A stretch of 64,000 nt of DNA from Halomonas sp. (GTDB taxonomy: Bacteria; Pseudomonadota; Gammaproteobacteria; Pseudomonadales; Halomonadaceae). Below the pieces are notes generated by a model, which saw nothing but the letters and a program-made list of their open reading frames with translations, did no database searches and had not been told where the DNA came from. How positions within the stretch are numbered: the first letter of the stretch is position 1; each line of letters opens with the position of its first letter. This document shows positions 9,107 through 18,055 of this stretch, piece after piece. A program made the translations under genes and the position numbers. Location: assembly GCF_011050415.1 (NCBI RefSeq), contig NZ_DRFS01000021.1, positions 1-64,000 on the forward strand. The letters run 5' to 3'.

Positions 9107-10140
9107 TGAGCGCGAATGACATGACTAGCCAGTTTGCGCTAGATGTGAGTGGTTTTCAGCGACTTCAGCACAATGCACGAATCGATCCTGAAGCGGGTGT
9201 TCACGGCGCTGCACAGCAATTTGAAGCGTTGTTTATTCAGATGATGATGAAGAGTATGCGCGAAGCAATTCCCAGCTCAGATCTCATGAACAGTAGCGCG
9301 ACAGATACATATCAATCGATGCTTGATCAGCAGTGGTCCCAGGTGATGGCTTCGCGTGGTATTGGCCTTGCTGACGCGCTTGTTGAGCAGTTAGAGCGTC
9401 AGGGGGCTATTTCCCGGGGCGAGTCAGCAGCAAACGCAGACCATGAGCTACAGGCATTGATTGCAGGTATTCCGCGCGGTACGCCCCGCGTGATTGACGA
9501 CTCACTACAGACGAATCGAGAAGGTGGTGCAGCATCACCTCAAGGCAGTGGGCGCTTCTTGGATGAGTTAGAAGCTATTCGCCAAGGCATGGATAAGCGT
9601 AATACGGCCGAAGAAACCTTGTTAACTCGGCAAGGTAATACACGTGCAATTGATCATGTAAGCCAGTTTGTCCAAACACTGTCGGCTCCTGCTCAAGCAG
9701 CTAGTGCAACCACCGGCGTTCCCGCCGAGCTGATTTTGGCCCAGGCAGCGCTTGAAACAGGCTGGGGGCGTCATGAAATTGCCACACGCAGCGGACAAAA
9801 CAGTCATAACTTATTTGGTATTAAAGCGGGTAGCCATTGGCAGGGTAAAACAACCGATATTGTCACCCATGAATATATTAACGGGCGACGTACGCAAGTG
9901 GTTGATACCTTCCGGGTATACGATTCGTTTGAGCACGCATTCACTGACTATGCCGGTCTGATCGGTAACAACCCACGCTATGCTGGTGTGGTTCAAGCGG
10001 CTACCGCAGAGCAAGCGGCACGGGAGCTTCAGCGCGGAGGGTATGCCACAGATCCACGTTATGCTGAGAAGTTAGTGGCAGTAATGAATACCATGGGCCC
10101 GCTTAACGCCGAAAGTAATTTCTTGGCAGATTCTCGCTAG
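9106..10140 (+). CDS. flgJ: Flagellar rod assembly protein / peptidoglycan hydrolase FlgJ
   Basis: A two-domain FlgJ, 344 residues. The N-terminal rod-binding domain (about 30-100) contains AAQQFEALFIQMMMKSMREA and the C-terminal glucosaminidase domain (about 185-335) contains AALETGWG with the predicted catalytic Glu217, followed by HNLFGIK. The protein caps the growing rod and cuts the peptidoglycan to let it pass. The dual-domain form is the beta/gammaproteobacterial version. It is the last gene of the flgB-flgJ run; about 70 bases with a sigma-28 promoter separate it from flgK. Confidence 0.96.
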   Translation: MSANDMTSQFALDVSGFQRLQHNARIDPEAGVHGAAQQFEALFIQMMMKSMREAIPSSDLMNSSATDTYQSMLDQQWSQVMASRGIGLADALVEQLERQGAISRGESAANADHELQALIAGIPRGTPRVIDDSLQTNREGGAASPQGSGRFLDELEAIRQGMDKRNTAEETLLTRQGNTRAIDHVSQFVQTLSAPAQAASATTGVPAELILAQAALETGWGRHEIATRSGQNSHNLFGIKAGSHWQGKTTDIVTHEYINGRRTQVVDTFRVYDSFEHAFTDYAGLIGNNPRYAGVVQAATAEQAARELQRGGYATDPRYAEKLVAVMNTMGPLNAESNFLADSR

Positions 10141-10148
10141 CCCTTTTC

Positions 10149-10175
10149 TCAAGTTTTTCTGCGCAGTGCCGATAT
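10149..10175 (+). promoter_or_regulatory. Sigma-28 (FliA) promoter for flgK-flgL
   Basis: A TCAAGTTT -35 and a GCCGATAT -10 are separated by 15 bases (counted from the end of TCAA), differing from the FliA consensus at one -35 base and the last -10 base. It lies in the flgJ-flgK spacer, about 40 bases before the flgK ATG. It should add late, FliA-dependent expression of the junction proteins on top of read-through from flgB. Confidence 0.87.
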
Positions 10176-10213
10176 TTATAAAATAGATAGGTATCGTCCT
10201 AAGGAATTGAACC

Positions 10214-12118
10214 ATGAGTATGTTTTCGATCGGCTTAAGCGGCCTTAATGCCGCGCAGAATGCCCTGAATACGACTAGCAATAATATTAGCAACGTCTAT
10301 ACGCCAGGCTATAATCGTGAGCTTACCCAGCTGGGTCAAGGCAGCTTTGGCACCGGCGGTGTTAAAGTCAATGACATCGAAAGGCAGTTCAATACCTACG
10401 TTGCCAATCAGTTAAACAGTGCTAAAACACAGTCAAGCGCGCTGGCCACCTATTACAATCAAGTTACGCAGATTGATAATCTGTTAGCTGATCGCGCAGC
10501 AGGATTGGCGCCCTTGATGCAAAACTTTTTCTCTTCGTTAGAAGATTTAGCCAGTGCGCCGTCTGATCCCGCAGCGCGTCAAGGTGTGTTGGGTACCGCT
10601 AATACGCTGAGTGCTCAATTCCGCTCGTTTGATGGCTATCTGCAAGATATGCAGAGCAATATTAATAACCAGATTGAAGATGAAATTACCCAAATTAATA
10701 ATACCGCTGAGCAAATTGCGGGTTTAAATAAAGAGATTGCCCTGGCGCGTGCACGCACTGGAGAGGCACCCAATGGCCTTCTCAATCAGCGTGACCACCT
10801 AGTGTCTGAGCTCAACGAGCGTATGGATCTGCGCCTGAATGTACAGGATGGAAAAACCTACAATATCAGTTTGCCCAATGGGCAGCCGCTAGTCACAGGA
10901 ACGAACTCATTCCAACTTGAAGCGATGCAGGCTGATTATGACCCTCAGCGTACCGTCGTTGGTTACCGCGATGGCGGTGGTAATCTGGTTCAACTAGATG
11001 AGTCGACTATCAAAGGCGGCGCATTGGGCGGATTGATGTCATTTCGCTCAGAAACGCTAGATAAAACCCAGAACCAAATTGGCCAGTTGGCTGTATCGCT
11101 TTCAGTTGCGTTCAACGAGCAGCATAAGCAGGGTGTCGACTTGGATGGCCTTCAAGGTGAGGATTTTTTTAACGTTCGTGCTCCCCAGGCTTATGGCTAT
11201 GCTAACAATAGTGACACTACAGTGGCATCTGCAACGTTTGATGCTGCGATGATAGATCAGCTACGTGCAACAGATTACACCGTTAGCTTTACTGGGGGTG
11301 TGCCCATTGTTCAGCGTAATGATACAGGGGCAGCCGTTGATATCGGGGATGGTTGGGATGATGCAACCAATACGCTGACTTTTGGTGGCATTAACTTAAC
11401 ATTTAGCGGTGCACCTGAAGACGGAGACCGTTTTGAAATCCAGCCGGTACGCCGTGCGGGTGCTGGCATGGAAGCAAATATTGCAGATCTAGATAAGATT
11501 GCAGCGGGTAGCCTGGCCGATATTCAAGGTGAATTAAATATTGGGCAGGTAAGTATTGCAGCAGGCGCTTTTGATACAGAAGATGAATACGCATTTGACG
11601 TCGCTGCAGATGGTAGCGTAAGTAATATTCAGCCAGCGATGGCTGCCATGACTGTTAACGGCGAAGACTTTGATCCTAATAATCCCACTTCTCAACTGGT
11701 GATAGGGGATCGCATCCAAATTGGTGGCATTTCGTTTACTCTAAATGAACTGCCTGGAGTTGATGGAGCAACTCTTTCTATTAGCCAAGCGGACGCTAGT
11801 TCTGGTGATAACCGCAATGCTCTGGCAATGCAGAACTTACAAGCTCAATCTATTGTAGGGGGGCGTGCCTCGGTGAGTGGTGCCTATGCAGCTATGGTTA
11901 GCGATGTTGGTAATCGCACTAATATCACAGAAGTTAATTTAGACGCTCGTCAAGGGCTGACTGATCAGTTGCGTGCCGTACAGCAGTCAGAGTCCGGGGT
12001 TAATCTAGATGAAGAAGCTGCGAACTTGATCCGTTACCAACAGTACTATCAAGCCAATGCGCGTGTAATTGACACCGCAGGAATGCTGATGGATACCATC
12101 TTGAACCTGCGCGGTTAA
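10214..12118 (+). CDS. flgK: Flagellar hook-associated protein 1, FlgK
   Basis: First hook-filament junction protein, 634 residues. The N-terminus MSMFSIGLSGLNAAQNALNTTSNNISNVYTPGYNRE and the C-terminus NLDEEAANLIRYQQYYQANARVIDTAGMLMDTILNL form the conserved coiled-coil core; the middle is the variable surface part. It is about 90 residues longer than the E. coli protein (547), as in many marine and halophilic gammaproteobacteria. FlgN is its chaperone. GGAATTG lies before the ATG. It is transcribed with flgL from a sigma-28 promoter. Confidence 0.96.
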   Translation: MSMFSIGLSGLNAAQNALNTTSNNISNVYTPGYNRELTQLGQGSFGTGGVKVNDIERQFNTYVANQLNSAKTQSSALATYYNQVTQIDNLLADRAAGLAPLMQNFFSSLEDLASAPSDPAARQGVLGTANTLSAQFRSFDGYLQDMQSNINNQIEDEITQINNTAEQIAGLNKEIALARARTGEAPNGLLNQRDHLVSELNERMDLRLNVQDGKTYNISLPNGQPLVTGTNSFQLEAMQADYDPQRTVVGYRDGGGNLVQLDESTIKGGALGGLMSFRSETLDKTQNQIGQLAVSLSVAFNEQHKQGVDLDGLQGEDFFNVRAPQAYGYANNSDTTVASATFDAAMIDQLRATDYTVSFTGGVPIVQRNDTGAAVDIGDGWDDATNTLTFGGINLTFSGAPEDGDRFEIQPVRRAGAGMEANIADLDKIAAGSLADIQGELNIGQVSIAAGAFDTEDEYAFDVAADGSVSNIQPAMAAMTVNGEDFDPNNPTSQLVIGDRIQIGGISFTLNELPGVDGATLSISQADASSGDNRNALAMQNLQAQSIVGGRASVSGAYAAMVSDVGNRTNITEVNLDARQGLTDQLRAVQQSESGVNLDEEAANLIRYQQYYQANARVIDTAGMLMDTILNLRG

Positions 12119-12134
12119 TTCGGGAGCTTAAATT

Positions 12135-13418
12135 ATGCGTATTAGTACCGTTACCATGTTCGAGCAAAGCACAGCGTCGATGAACCGCCAGCAGAGTGAC
12201 CTGATGAGAGTAAGTCAGCAAATTGCCAGCGGTAGGCGTGTGGTTAATCCTTCAGATGACCCCCAAGCAGCTTCACGAGCAGTGGGAGTTGACCAGTCAC
12301 TGGCGATTAACGAACAGTATACAGATGCCCGTACCTCAGCACGTAACTCATTAGCCCAAACAGAGAGCATTATCAATAGCGTCAGCGATGCCATAACTAA
12401 AGCTAAAACATTGTTGATTCAGGCCTCAAGCGATACGCTGAGCGATGTTGATCGTGAGTCCATCGCCAGCGAGCTAAAGGGCGTTTATGAAACGTTGCTA
12501 GGTCAAGCGAATGCTACCGATGGTAATGGTCGCTACCTGTTTGGTGGCTATAAAGATAATGCACCGCCTTTCGTGAAAGATGCCGATGGCAACGTACAGT
12601 ATCAGGGCGATAGCAATGCGCGTGAGCAGCGAGTCGACGCTTCGCGCCTAATGCCAGTCGCTGAGAATGGTGAGACTATTTTCAAGAGCGTCCCTAGTGG
12701 AGCGGGCTACGTAGCGGAGTCAGTGAAGACTGATGATAGCGGAGAACGTTTGATTGGAGAGAACGGTAGAAATGATGGCAGTGTCACCTTTGTTGGCCCT
12801 CAAATAACGAACGTTAATGCTGAAGGATACGGCGATAGTTATCGTATTGTGTTCGCAGAAAATACTGCTGTTGATGCAGAAAGCGAGTTTGTTTTTCAAG
12901 TACAGCGCTTCGAAGATGGTGGCTGGCTTGATGATGTAGCAGGTGAATATACGGGTGATGGGCAGCAACTGTCATTCGGTGGAGTAACTATTACGTTACA
13001 AGGCGAGCCGGCGGTTGAGGATCAAATCCTATTGGCTAAATCAGGCAGCGATCAGCGTGAGCCAGATCTGTTTAGGACAATGGAAGCAGCAATAAGGGTG
13101 CTTGAATTCCCAGCTGATGATCCCGCCAAAAAAGCGGAGCTGCGCAATACCTTGAATACTTCTATGCGCGACTTGGATAACGCGTTTGATAATGCATTAA
13201 CGGTGCGTGCTTCAGCTGGCGCGCGTTTAAATGAGCTAGATGTTATTGATGCTGTTGGAAGTAACCGTAAGATCAACTACACCCAAACGCTTTCCGACTT
13301 AGTGGATCTTGATTACGCTGAAGCCATCTCTGAGTATAGCTTGCGCCAGGTAGGCCTTCAGGCTGCTCAGAAAGCGTTCGTGGATATTAAAGGCTTATCG
13401 CTATTTAACTATATGTAA
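12135..13418 (+). CDS. flgL: Flagellar hook-associated protein 3, FlgL
   Basis: Second junction protein, 427 residues. The N-terminus has the flagellin-like MRISTVTMFEQSTASMNRQQSDLMRVSQQIASGRRVVNPSDDP with the SGxRVxxPSDDP core, and the C-terminal flagellin-like helix ends LQAAQKAFVDIKGLSLFNYM. It is longer than E. coli FlgL (317), with the extra length in the central surface region (about 170-320). It follows flgK by 16 bases and ends the plus-strand flg block just before a terminator. Confidence 0.96.
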   Translation: MRISTVTMFEQSTASMNRQQSDLMRVSQQIASGRRVVNPSDDPQAASRAVGVDQSLAINEQYTDARTSARNSLAQTESIINSVSDAITKAKTLLIQASSDTLSDVDRESIASELKGVYETLLGQANATDGNGRYLFGGYKDNAPPFVKDADGNVQYQGDSNAREQRVDASRLMPVAENGETIFKSVPSGAGYVAESVKTDDSGERLIGENGRNDGSVTFVGPQITNVNAEGYGDSYRIVFAENTAVDAESEFVFQVQRFEDGGWLDDVAGEYTGDGQQLSFGGVTITLQGEPAVEDQILLAKSGSDQREPDLFRTMEAAIRVLEFPADDPAKKAELRNTLNTSMRDLDNAFDNALTVRASAGARLNELDVIDAVGSNRKINYTQTLSDLVDLDYAEAISEYSLRQVGLQAAQKAFVDIKGLSLFNYM

Positions 13419-13449
13419 CTAGCTGTAAATCTCTGTTTAACTCGCTTTC

Positions 13450-13483
13450 AAACCCCATGCTTTTTCAAAAGTATGGGGTTTTT
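13450..13483 (+). terminator. Rho-independent terminator after flgL
   Basis: A long inverted repeat, AAACCCCATGCTTTT against AAAAGTATGGGGTTT with a very short loop and one G-T pair, is followed by further T. It separates the converging flgL and fliR genes and overlaps the fliR stop codon by two bases. The left arm is AAA-rich, giving only a short T run on the other strand, so termination is mainly of the plus-strand transcript. Confidence 0.88.
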
Positions 13484-14273
13484 AGGTTAAGGGTGCCATC
13501 GTTTCAATTAGCCCCTGCATAAATGCTAAGCCTTGGGAAAATAAACGCTGCAAAAAACGACCAATGTCGGTCATTAACACCATCATTAATATCAGGCCTA
13601 CAATGAGAGAGGTGGGAAAGCCGATGTTGAAAACGGTAAGCTGAGGCGCAGAACGGTTAAGGATCCCCAGGGCTAAGTTGATCGTTAATAGTGACCCCAC
13701 CAAGGGGAGCGCTAGTAACATACCTGAGGCAAAAATTGTTCCTGCGTAGCGTGCGAGAAGCTCAAAAGCACCCGGGTTAAAAGTACCAATGCCAACAGGC
13801 AGTGTCTGAAAGCTCATAATAAGCGTTTCCAGCACCATTAAATGACCATTCAAGGCTAAAAACATCAGCAGCGTTATCATATAAAGAATACGTGATAACA
13901 CCATGATGTTGGTGCCGCTTGAAGTATCAAAAAAACTCGCGAACGCTAACCCCATCTGCAGACCAATAAAGTCCCCCGCCGCTTGCACTACTGCAAAGAT
14001 AATATGCATCACAAAACCGATCGCTAAGCCGATCAGAATTTGCTCAATCATGATACCTATCCCTGCCCAAGACATAACCGCAATATCAGGCATGGCCGGA
14101 AGTATCGGTGCAATAACAATCGTAACAAGGGCCGCTAACCCAACTTTTGCTTGATTAGGAACGCTTGAGTGCCCCCAAAGGGGTGAAACGGCTAAAAAAG
14201 CAGTAATTCGGGCAAACGGCCATAAAAAAGCCACCAGCCAACCTTGCAGCTGCGCAAAAGTGACTTCCACCAT
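13482..14273 (-). CDS. fliR: Flagellar type III export gate protein FliR
   Basis: A multi-pass inner-membrane protein, 263 residues, with at least five hydrophobic segments. Conserved FliR features include FLWPFARITAFLAVSPLWG near the N-terminus and GLQMGLAFASFFDTSSG in the middle. With FliP and FliQ it forms the helical export pore inside the MS-ring. It is the last gene of the fliL-fliR run, starting four bases after fliQ ends, and it terminates at the bidirectional intergenic hairpin with flgL. Confidence 0.96.
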   Translation of the reverse strand: MVEVTFAQLQGWLVAFLWPFARITAFLAVSPLWGHSSVPNQAKVGLAALVTIVIAPILPAMPDIAVMSWAGIGIMIEQILIGLAIGFVMHIIFAVVQAAGDFIGLQMGLAFASFFDTSSGTNIMVLSRILYMITLLMFLALNGHLMVLETLIMSFQTLPVGIGTFNPGAFELLARYAGTIFASGMLLALPLVGSLLTINLALGILNRSAPQLTVFNIGFPTSLIVGLILMMVLMTDIGRFLQRLFSQGLAFMQGLIETMAPLT

Positions 14274-14277
14274 AACC

Positions 14278-14547
14278 TTACATCACCATATTGGGGATGT
14301 TGGTAAACAACCGATGGGTAAAGTCGGTGATTAAGCCAATTAACCAAGGGCCCGCAAATACCAGCACGGCAAAGACGGCCAAAATTTTGGGGATAAAAGT
14401 CAGTGTCATTTCATTTATTTGAGTCGCGGCTTGAAACAAGCTGATGATAAGGCCCGTAAATAGCGCAGCCAGCAGCATAGGGCCGGCAAGAAAAAGCGTT
14501 ACACGCATGCCTTGGTAGGCAATGCTCATCACCATTTCAGGTGTCAT
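14278..14547 (-). CDS. fliQ: Flagellar type III export gate protein FliQ
   Basis: An 89-residue protein with two transmembrane helices and the conserved central loop FQAATQINEMTLTFIPKI, the hallmark of FliQ. Four copies join FliP5-FliR1 in the export pore. The N-terminal MTPEMVMSIAYQGMRVTLFLAGPMLLAAL is typical. GGAG lies nine bases before the ATG. Its place between fliP and fliR is the universal order. Confidence 0.97.
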   Translation of the reverse strand: MTPEMVMSIAYQGMRVTLFLAGPMLLAALFTGLIISLFQAATQINEMTLTFIPKILAVFAVLVFAGPWLIGLITDFTHRLFTNIPNMVM

Positions 14548-14577
14548 ATTGGAGTCCTTTGCGCGGTTAATACGACG

Positions 14578-15435
14578 CTATATCATGTAAAAGCTTTCCG
14601 CCATTGAGCCAATAATCAGCTGCCACCCGTCTACTAAAATAAACAGCATCAATTTAAAAGGTAGGGAAATGGTAATCGGGGGCACCATCATCATACCCAA
14701 CGCCATCAACGTACTAGCCACCACGAGGTCAATGATCAGAAAAGGAATGAAAATAGTGAAGCCGATTTGAAAAGCAGTTTTTAGCTCGCTCGTAACAAAG
14801 GCGGGTAGCAATACACGCATAGGTAAGTCTTCAGGCCCTTGCATGGGGCCTACCTCTGCCAAACGAACGAATAGTGCTAAATCTGGCTCACGTGTTTGTG
14901 CGAGCATAAACTCACGAAAGGGCACTTGGGCGAGCAGTAAAAACTCTTCAAAATTGATCGTTTCATTAGTAAGTGGCACCCAAGCATTATCATAAACCTG
15001 TGCCAGTACCGGTGACATAATAAAAAAGGTCAAGAATAACGCCACGCCGAGCAGTACCTGGTTCGGTGGGGTTGCTTGGGTACCCATTGCCGTACGTAGC
15101 AAGCTCAACACGATGATGATGCGGGTAAAGCTAGTCATCATCAGTAACATTGAAGGCAAAAAGGCCAGCGAGCTTAGAAATAGCAGTGTTTGTAGTGAAA
15201 GCGACCACTGCTGGCCACCATCATCTAATGGCTGTGAAATAATGCCAGGTAGCTGCTGGGCATGGGCAGGACCCGCGATGACTAAGCAAAAAACGCAGAC
15301 AATAATCAGCCATAACCATGGCTGACCATGGCACTTTGAACTACTGTGCTTAAACCCATCGGGCTTAAACCCATTAGACTGAAAACCGTGGCGCGTTGAA
15401 AAACAGGGCCAAGAAAGGTGCATCCTTTGCCTCAT
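14578..15435 (-). CDS. fliP: Flagellar type III export gate protein FliP
   Basis: Export-gate protein, 285 residues, with the highly conserved [23 protein letters not shown] block and the C-terminal [24 protein letters not shown]. FliP carries a cleavable signal peptide, predicted here to end near AHA-QQ at about residue 59. Before the hydrophobic core there is an unusually long n-region of about 38 residues that contains a near-repeat (NGFKP / DGFKH), encoded by a 15-base-period DNA repeat. The start is supported by a 4-base overlap with the fliO stop codon. E. coli FliP is about 40 residues shorter, the difference being this leader. Confidence 0.93.
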   Translation of the reverse strand: MRQRMHLSWPCFSTRHGFQSNGFKPDGFKHSSSKCHGQPWLWLIIVCVFCLVIAGPAHAQQLPGIISQPLDDGGQQWSLSLQTLLFLSSLAFLPSMLLMMTSFTRIIIVLSLLRTAMGTQATPPNQVLLGVALFLTFFIMSPVLAQVYDNAWVPLTNETINFEEFLLLAQVPFREFMLAQTREPDLALFVRLAEVGPMQGPEDLPMRVLLPAFVTSELKTAFQIGFTIFIPFLIIDLVVASTLMALGMMMVPPITISLPFKLMLFILVDGWQLIIGSMAESFYMI

Positions 15436-15875
15436 GGCGTCTGATGTGGGTCGGAAGACGTGGATGCGTCACTGCGGCGACGAGCGGCAAGCGCTTGTGA
15501 TAAGCGCTGTGAAAAGCGTGATGGGGGGTAAGAAGTTGATTCTGTAGAACGTTTCTCTGGTGCCGGCCGTTCATGCAACTTAGTGATACGTCCTCCACCA
15601 ACACCTACCACTAACCAGGTATCCTCGACCTCGACGATAACGATGCGCTCTCGATTGCCCACTGCCGTGCTACCTACGATACGTAGGTTAGCGCCGTGGC
15701 GAGTATGCATGTTGCTCCAACGCTTTAAAAGCGATGTGCATATCAAAATAATTGCAATGACCAATGCCAATGCAGCAGCTGTTTTGCCTAAAACGGCCAT
15801 CCCTACTAACGCATCGCCACTATTTCCGAGCGCATCTAGCGAGCCATTTTGCGCTGAAGGGGTTGCGACGCTCAT
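15432..15875 (-). CDS. fliO: Flagellar biosynthesis protein FliO
   Basis: A 147-residue protein with a short N-terminal tail, one transmembrane helix (about residues 27-47, [22 protein letters not shown]) and a cytoplasmic domain with the FliO-type ...[21 protein letters not shown] segment. FliO stabilises FliP during assembly of the export pore. It overlaps fliN at its start and fliP at its end by 4 bases each, so translation of fliN-fliO-fliP is coupled. The Ser/Arg-rich C-terminal 35 residues are variable in the family. Confidence 0.93.
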   Translation of the reverse strand: MSVATPSAQNGSLDALGNSGDALVGMAVLGKTAAALALVIAIILICTSLLKRWSNMHTRHGANLRIVGSTAVGNRERIVIVEVEDTWLVVGVGGGRITKLHERPAPEKRSTESTSYPPSRFSQRLSQALAARRRSDASTSSDPHQTP

Positions 15876-16393
15876 CGGTTCAATTTGTGAATGCGTTCTG
15901 AAGGCGTGATGATTTCGGTAATTCGGATACCATACTTATCTTCAACCACCACGACTTCACCTTGAGCAATTAAGTAACCATTGATTAGAATATCCATTGG
16001 CTCGCCAGCAAGGCCTTCCAGTTCAATGACCGAGCCTTGGGCTAATTCCAGTAGCTGTTTGATGGTTAACTTTGTACGCCCCAGTTCCACGGTGAGTTTC
16101 ACCGGGATATCCATGATCATTTCTAGCTCACGGGCCTGAGAAGTACTGTTATCGGGACTTAAAGGTCGAAAAATATCGCCACTAGCAGCCTTTGCAGCCG
16201 GTGCTTGTGCCTCAGGGGCTACCTTTTCTTCTTCGCTTTCTTCAGCGGCTTCCTGTTCAGCCATAGCCGCTGCCCAGGGGTCTTCCTCTTCACTAGCAGC
16301 ATCGGCACTGGATGTTGTTTCTTCTTGCTCAGACATGGCATCCGCCCAATCGTCTTCAGAGACGTTCTGATTAGGCTTATTGGGATCAGTCAT
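15872..16393 (-). CDS. fliN: Flagellar motor switch protein FliN
   Basis: C-ring protein, 173 residues. The C-terminal SpoA/surface-presentation domain (about 90-170) contains DIPVKLTVELGRTKLTIKQLL and GEVVVVEDKYGIRITEII. The N-terminal 70 or so residues are a strongly acidic Glu/Ala-rich extension, longer than in E. coli FliN (137). FliN forms the bottom of the switch complex and docks FliH for export. It overlaps fliM and fliO by 4 bases each. Confidence 0.96.
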   Translation of the reverse strand: MTDPNKPNQNVSEDDWADAMSEQEETTSSADAASEEEDPWAAAMAEQEAAEESEEEKVAPEAQAPAAKAASGDIFRPLSPDNSTSQARELEMIMDIPVKLTVELGRTKLTIKQLLELAQGSVIELEGLAGEPMDILINGYLIAQGEVVVVEDKYGIRITEIITPSERIHKLNR

Positions 16394-17445
16394 GCTTTGG
16401 ATTCCTTGGCTTTCTGTCGCGTAGACCCTTTGATAAAGTCCTTGGACGATACGTTATTCATCGCGGCATGGTCGATCATGTGAAGCACACGCAGAGCATG
16501 CTGTTGACGTTGACTGCCATACTCACACTGCATTACGGGTACCCCATCGACACGCGCTGTAATAGTGCTAGGGATATCTAGCGGTAGCACGTCGCCTTTT
16601 TTCAAGCCCATGACATGAGCAATACGGCTAGGTATTTGGGCAAACTCGGCGACTAATTCCACTTCTGATTGACGTATTTCGCTTGCCATTCGCCGCGACC
16701 AGCTACCGTCTTGGTCATGATTGCTGTCATTGATCGGATTAGCGAGTAAATCGCGTAATGGTTCAATCATCGCGTAAGGCATGCATATCTGAAAATTGCT
16801 AGATAAATTACCCACTTCAATATTGAATTTGGTATTAACGACTATTTCATTGGGGGAATTGGTAATATTAGCAAATTTCGATTGTACTTCTGAGCGCAAA
16901 AAGCTGACATCCAGCGGATAAACGACTTTCCAGGCTTCTTGATAGGCATCCAAGGCTAATCTAAGCAAACGTTGGATAATTCGCTGTTCTGTGTTTGTAA
17001 ATTCACGACCATCTGACTTGGTGACGAAGCGCCCGTCGCCGCCAAAAAGATTATCGACCACCATAAAAACGAGGTTAGGTGGAAATACCACTAACGCCGA
17101 GCCACGCAGAGGCTTCATAGACACAATGTTTAAGTTAGTCGGCACCGGCACATTGCGAGAGAACTCGCTAAAGCTTTGATAGCGAACCGACTCGACAGTG
17201 ATATCTGCACTACGGCGTAGCAGGTTAAACAGCCCATTACGAAAGTAACGAGCAAAACGCTCATTGATAAAGTCCAGGGCATGTAAGCGCTCACGAATCA
17301 CTCGGTGCTGGGTAGCAGGATCATAAGGCCGAACGCGTGACTCATTTTGCGCATTAGAGGATGAGACCGATGGTTCATCGTCTCCACTAACGCCCTTCAG
17401 TAGGGCATCAATTTCTTCCTGGGACAGTAGATCGTCCTGTGACAT
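16390..17445 (-). CDS. fliM: Flagellar motor switch protein FliM
   Basis: C-ring protein, 351 residues. The N-terminal CheY-P binding peptide LSQEEIDALLKG (residues about 6-17) is intact. The middle CheC-like domain follows, with LRGSALVVFPPNLVFMVVDNLFGGDG, and a C-terminal SpoA domain runs from about 250. FliM changes the direction of motor rotation when CheY-P binds the N-terminal peptide. It overlaps fliN by 4 bases and lies 21 bases after fliL. Confidence 0.97.
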   Translation of the reverse strand: MSQDDLLSQEEIDALLKGVSGDDEPSVSSSNAQNESRVRPYDPATQHRVIRERLHALDFINERFARYFRNGLFNLLRRSADITVESVRYQSFSEFSRNVPVPTNLNIVSMKPLRGSALVVFPPNLVFMVVDNLFGGDGRFVTKSDGREFTNTEQRIIQRLLRLALDAYQEAWKVVYPLDVSFLRSEVQSKFANITNSPNEIVVNTKFNIEVGNLSSNFQICMPYAMIEPLRDLLANPINDSNHDQDGSWSRRMASEIRQSEVELVAEFAQIPSRIAHVMGLKKGDVLPLDIPSTITARVDGVPVMQCEYGSQRQQHALRVLHMIDHAAMNNVSSKDFIKGSTRQKAKESKA

Positions 17446-17466
17446 GAACGGCTCCAGTTCCCGAGG

Positions 17467-17943
17467 TTATTGCACAATAAATTCAGTGAATAAGACTTCA
17501 CGCAAATCAAGCGGCGGCTGATTTTCAGTTAACGGAACATTTAGCCGGTTGATGATCGCTTGAGCGAGCTCTTCTTTACCTTCAGGGGATGTGAGGTCAC
17601 TCGCCTGTTTGCCAGAAAGTAGCATCAGTAAGCGGCTGCGAACCTGGGGCATATGCTCTTCTAAAATCTGTTGGCTTAAATCGTTACCAACGCGCAGCGT
17701 GACGCCAGTGTAAAGTAGGCGCGACCCATAGCGGTCATCGGCAAGATTGACAGTGAAAGGCTCAATACGCATAAAAATAGGTGACTGACGCTCAGCCATT
17801 TGCTGTGTCGCGCCTTCTACCGTATCGCCGCCACGCTGGTCAATGACCATATAGATAGCCGCCGCCGCTCCTGCAGACGAGAGCAATACCAGTATAATCA
17901 TTACCCAGAGCAGTTTTTTAGACCCGCCACTTGTTGCTGCCAT
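17467..17943 (-). CDS. fliL: Flagellar basal body-associated protein FliL
   Basis: A 158-residue single-pass membrane protein with a transmembrane helix at about 11-31 and a periplasmic FliL domain containing FTVNLADDRYGSRLLYTGVTLRV. The C-terminus is the conserved LREVLFTEFIVQ. FliL surrounds the stator units and supports torque at high load. It starts the fliL-fliR run and is separated from the upstream fliK gene by 112 bases. That spacer holds a GGCTTA...GAGCC imperfect inverted repeat and a CATAAT -10-like hexamer that may be a promoter. Confidence 0.96.
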   Translation of the reverse strand: MAATSGGSKKLLWVMIILVLLSSAGAAAAIYMVIDQRGGDTVEGATQQMAERQSPIFMRIEPFTVNLADDRYGSRLLYTGVTLRVGNDLSQQILEEHMPQVRSRLLMLLSGKQASDLTSPEGKEELAQAIINRLNVPLTENQPPLDLREVLFTEFIVQ

Positions 17944-18055
17944 TTGCGATTCCTGTGAACTCTATGCGTGCCGCTAGCGAAGTATTATGCCTAAAGCGCA
18001 TGCGAATGATGAAATGAACAGGCTCACTAGGTAAGCCTATCTTTTGGTTTAGTTA

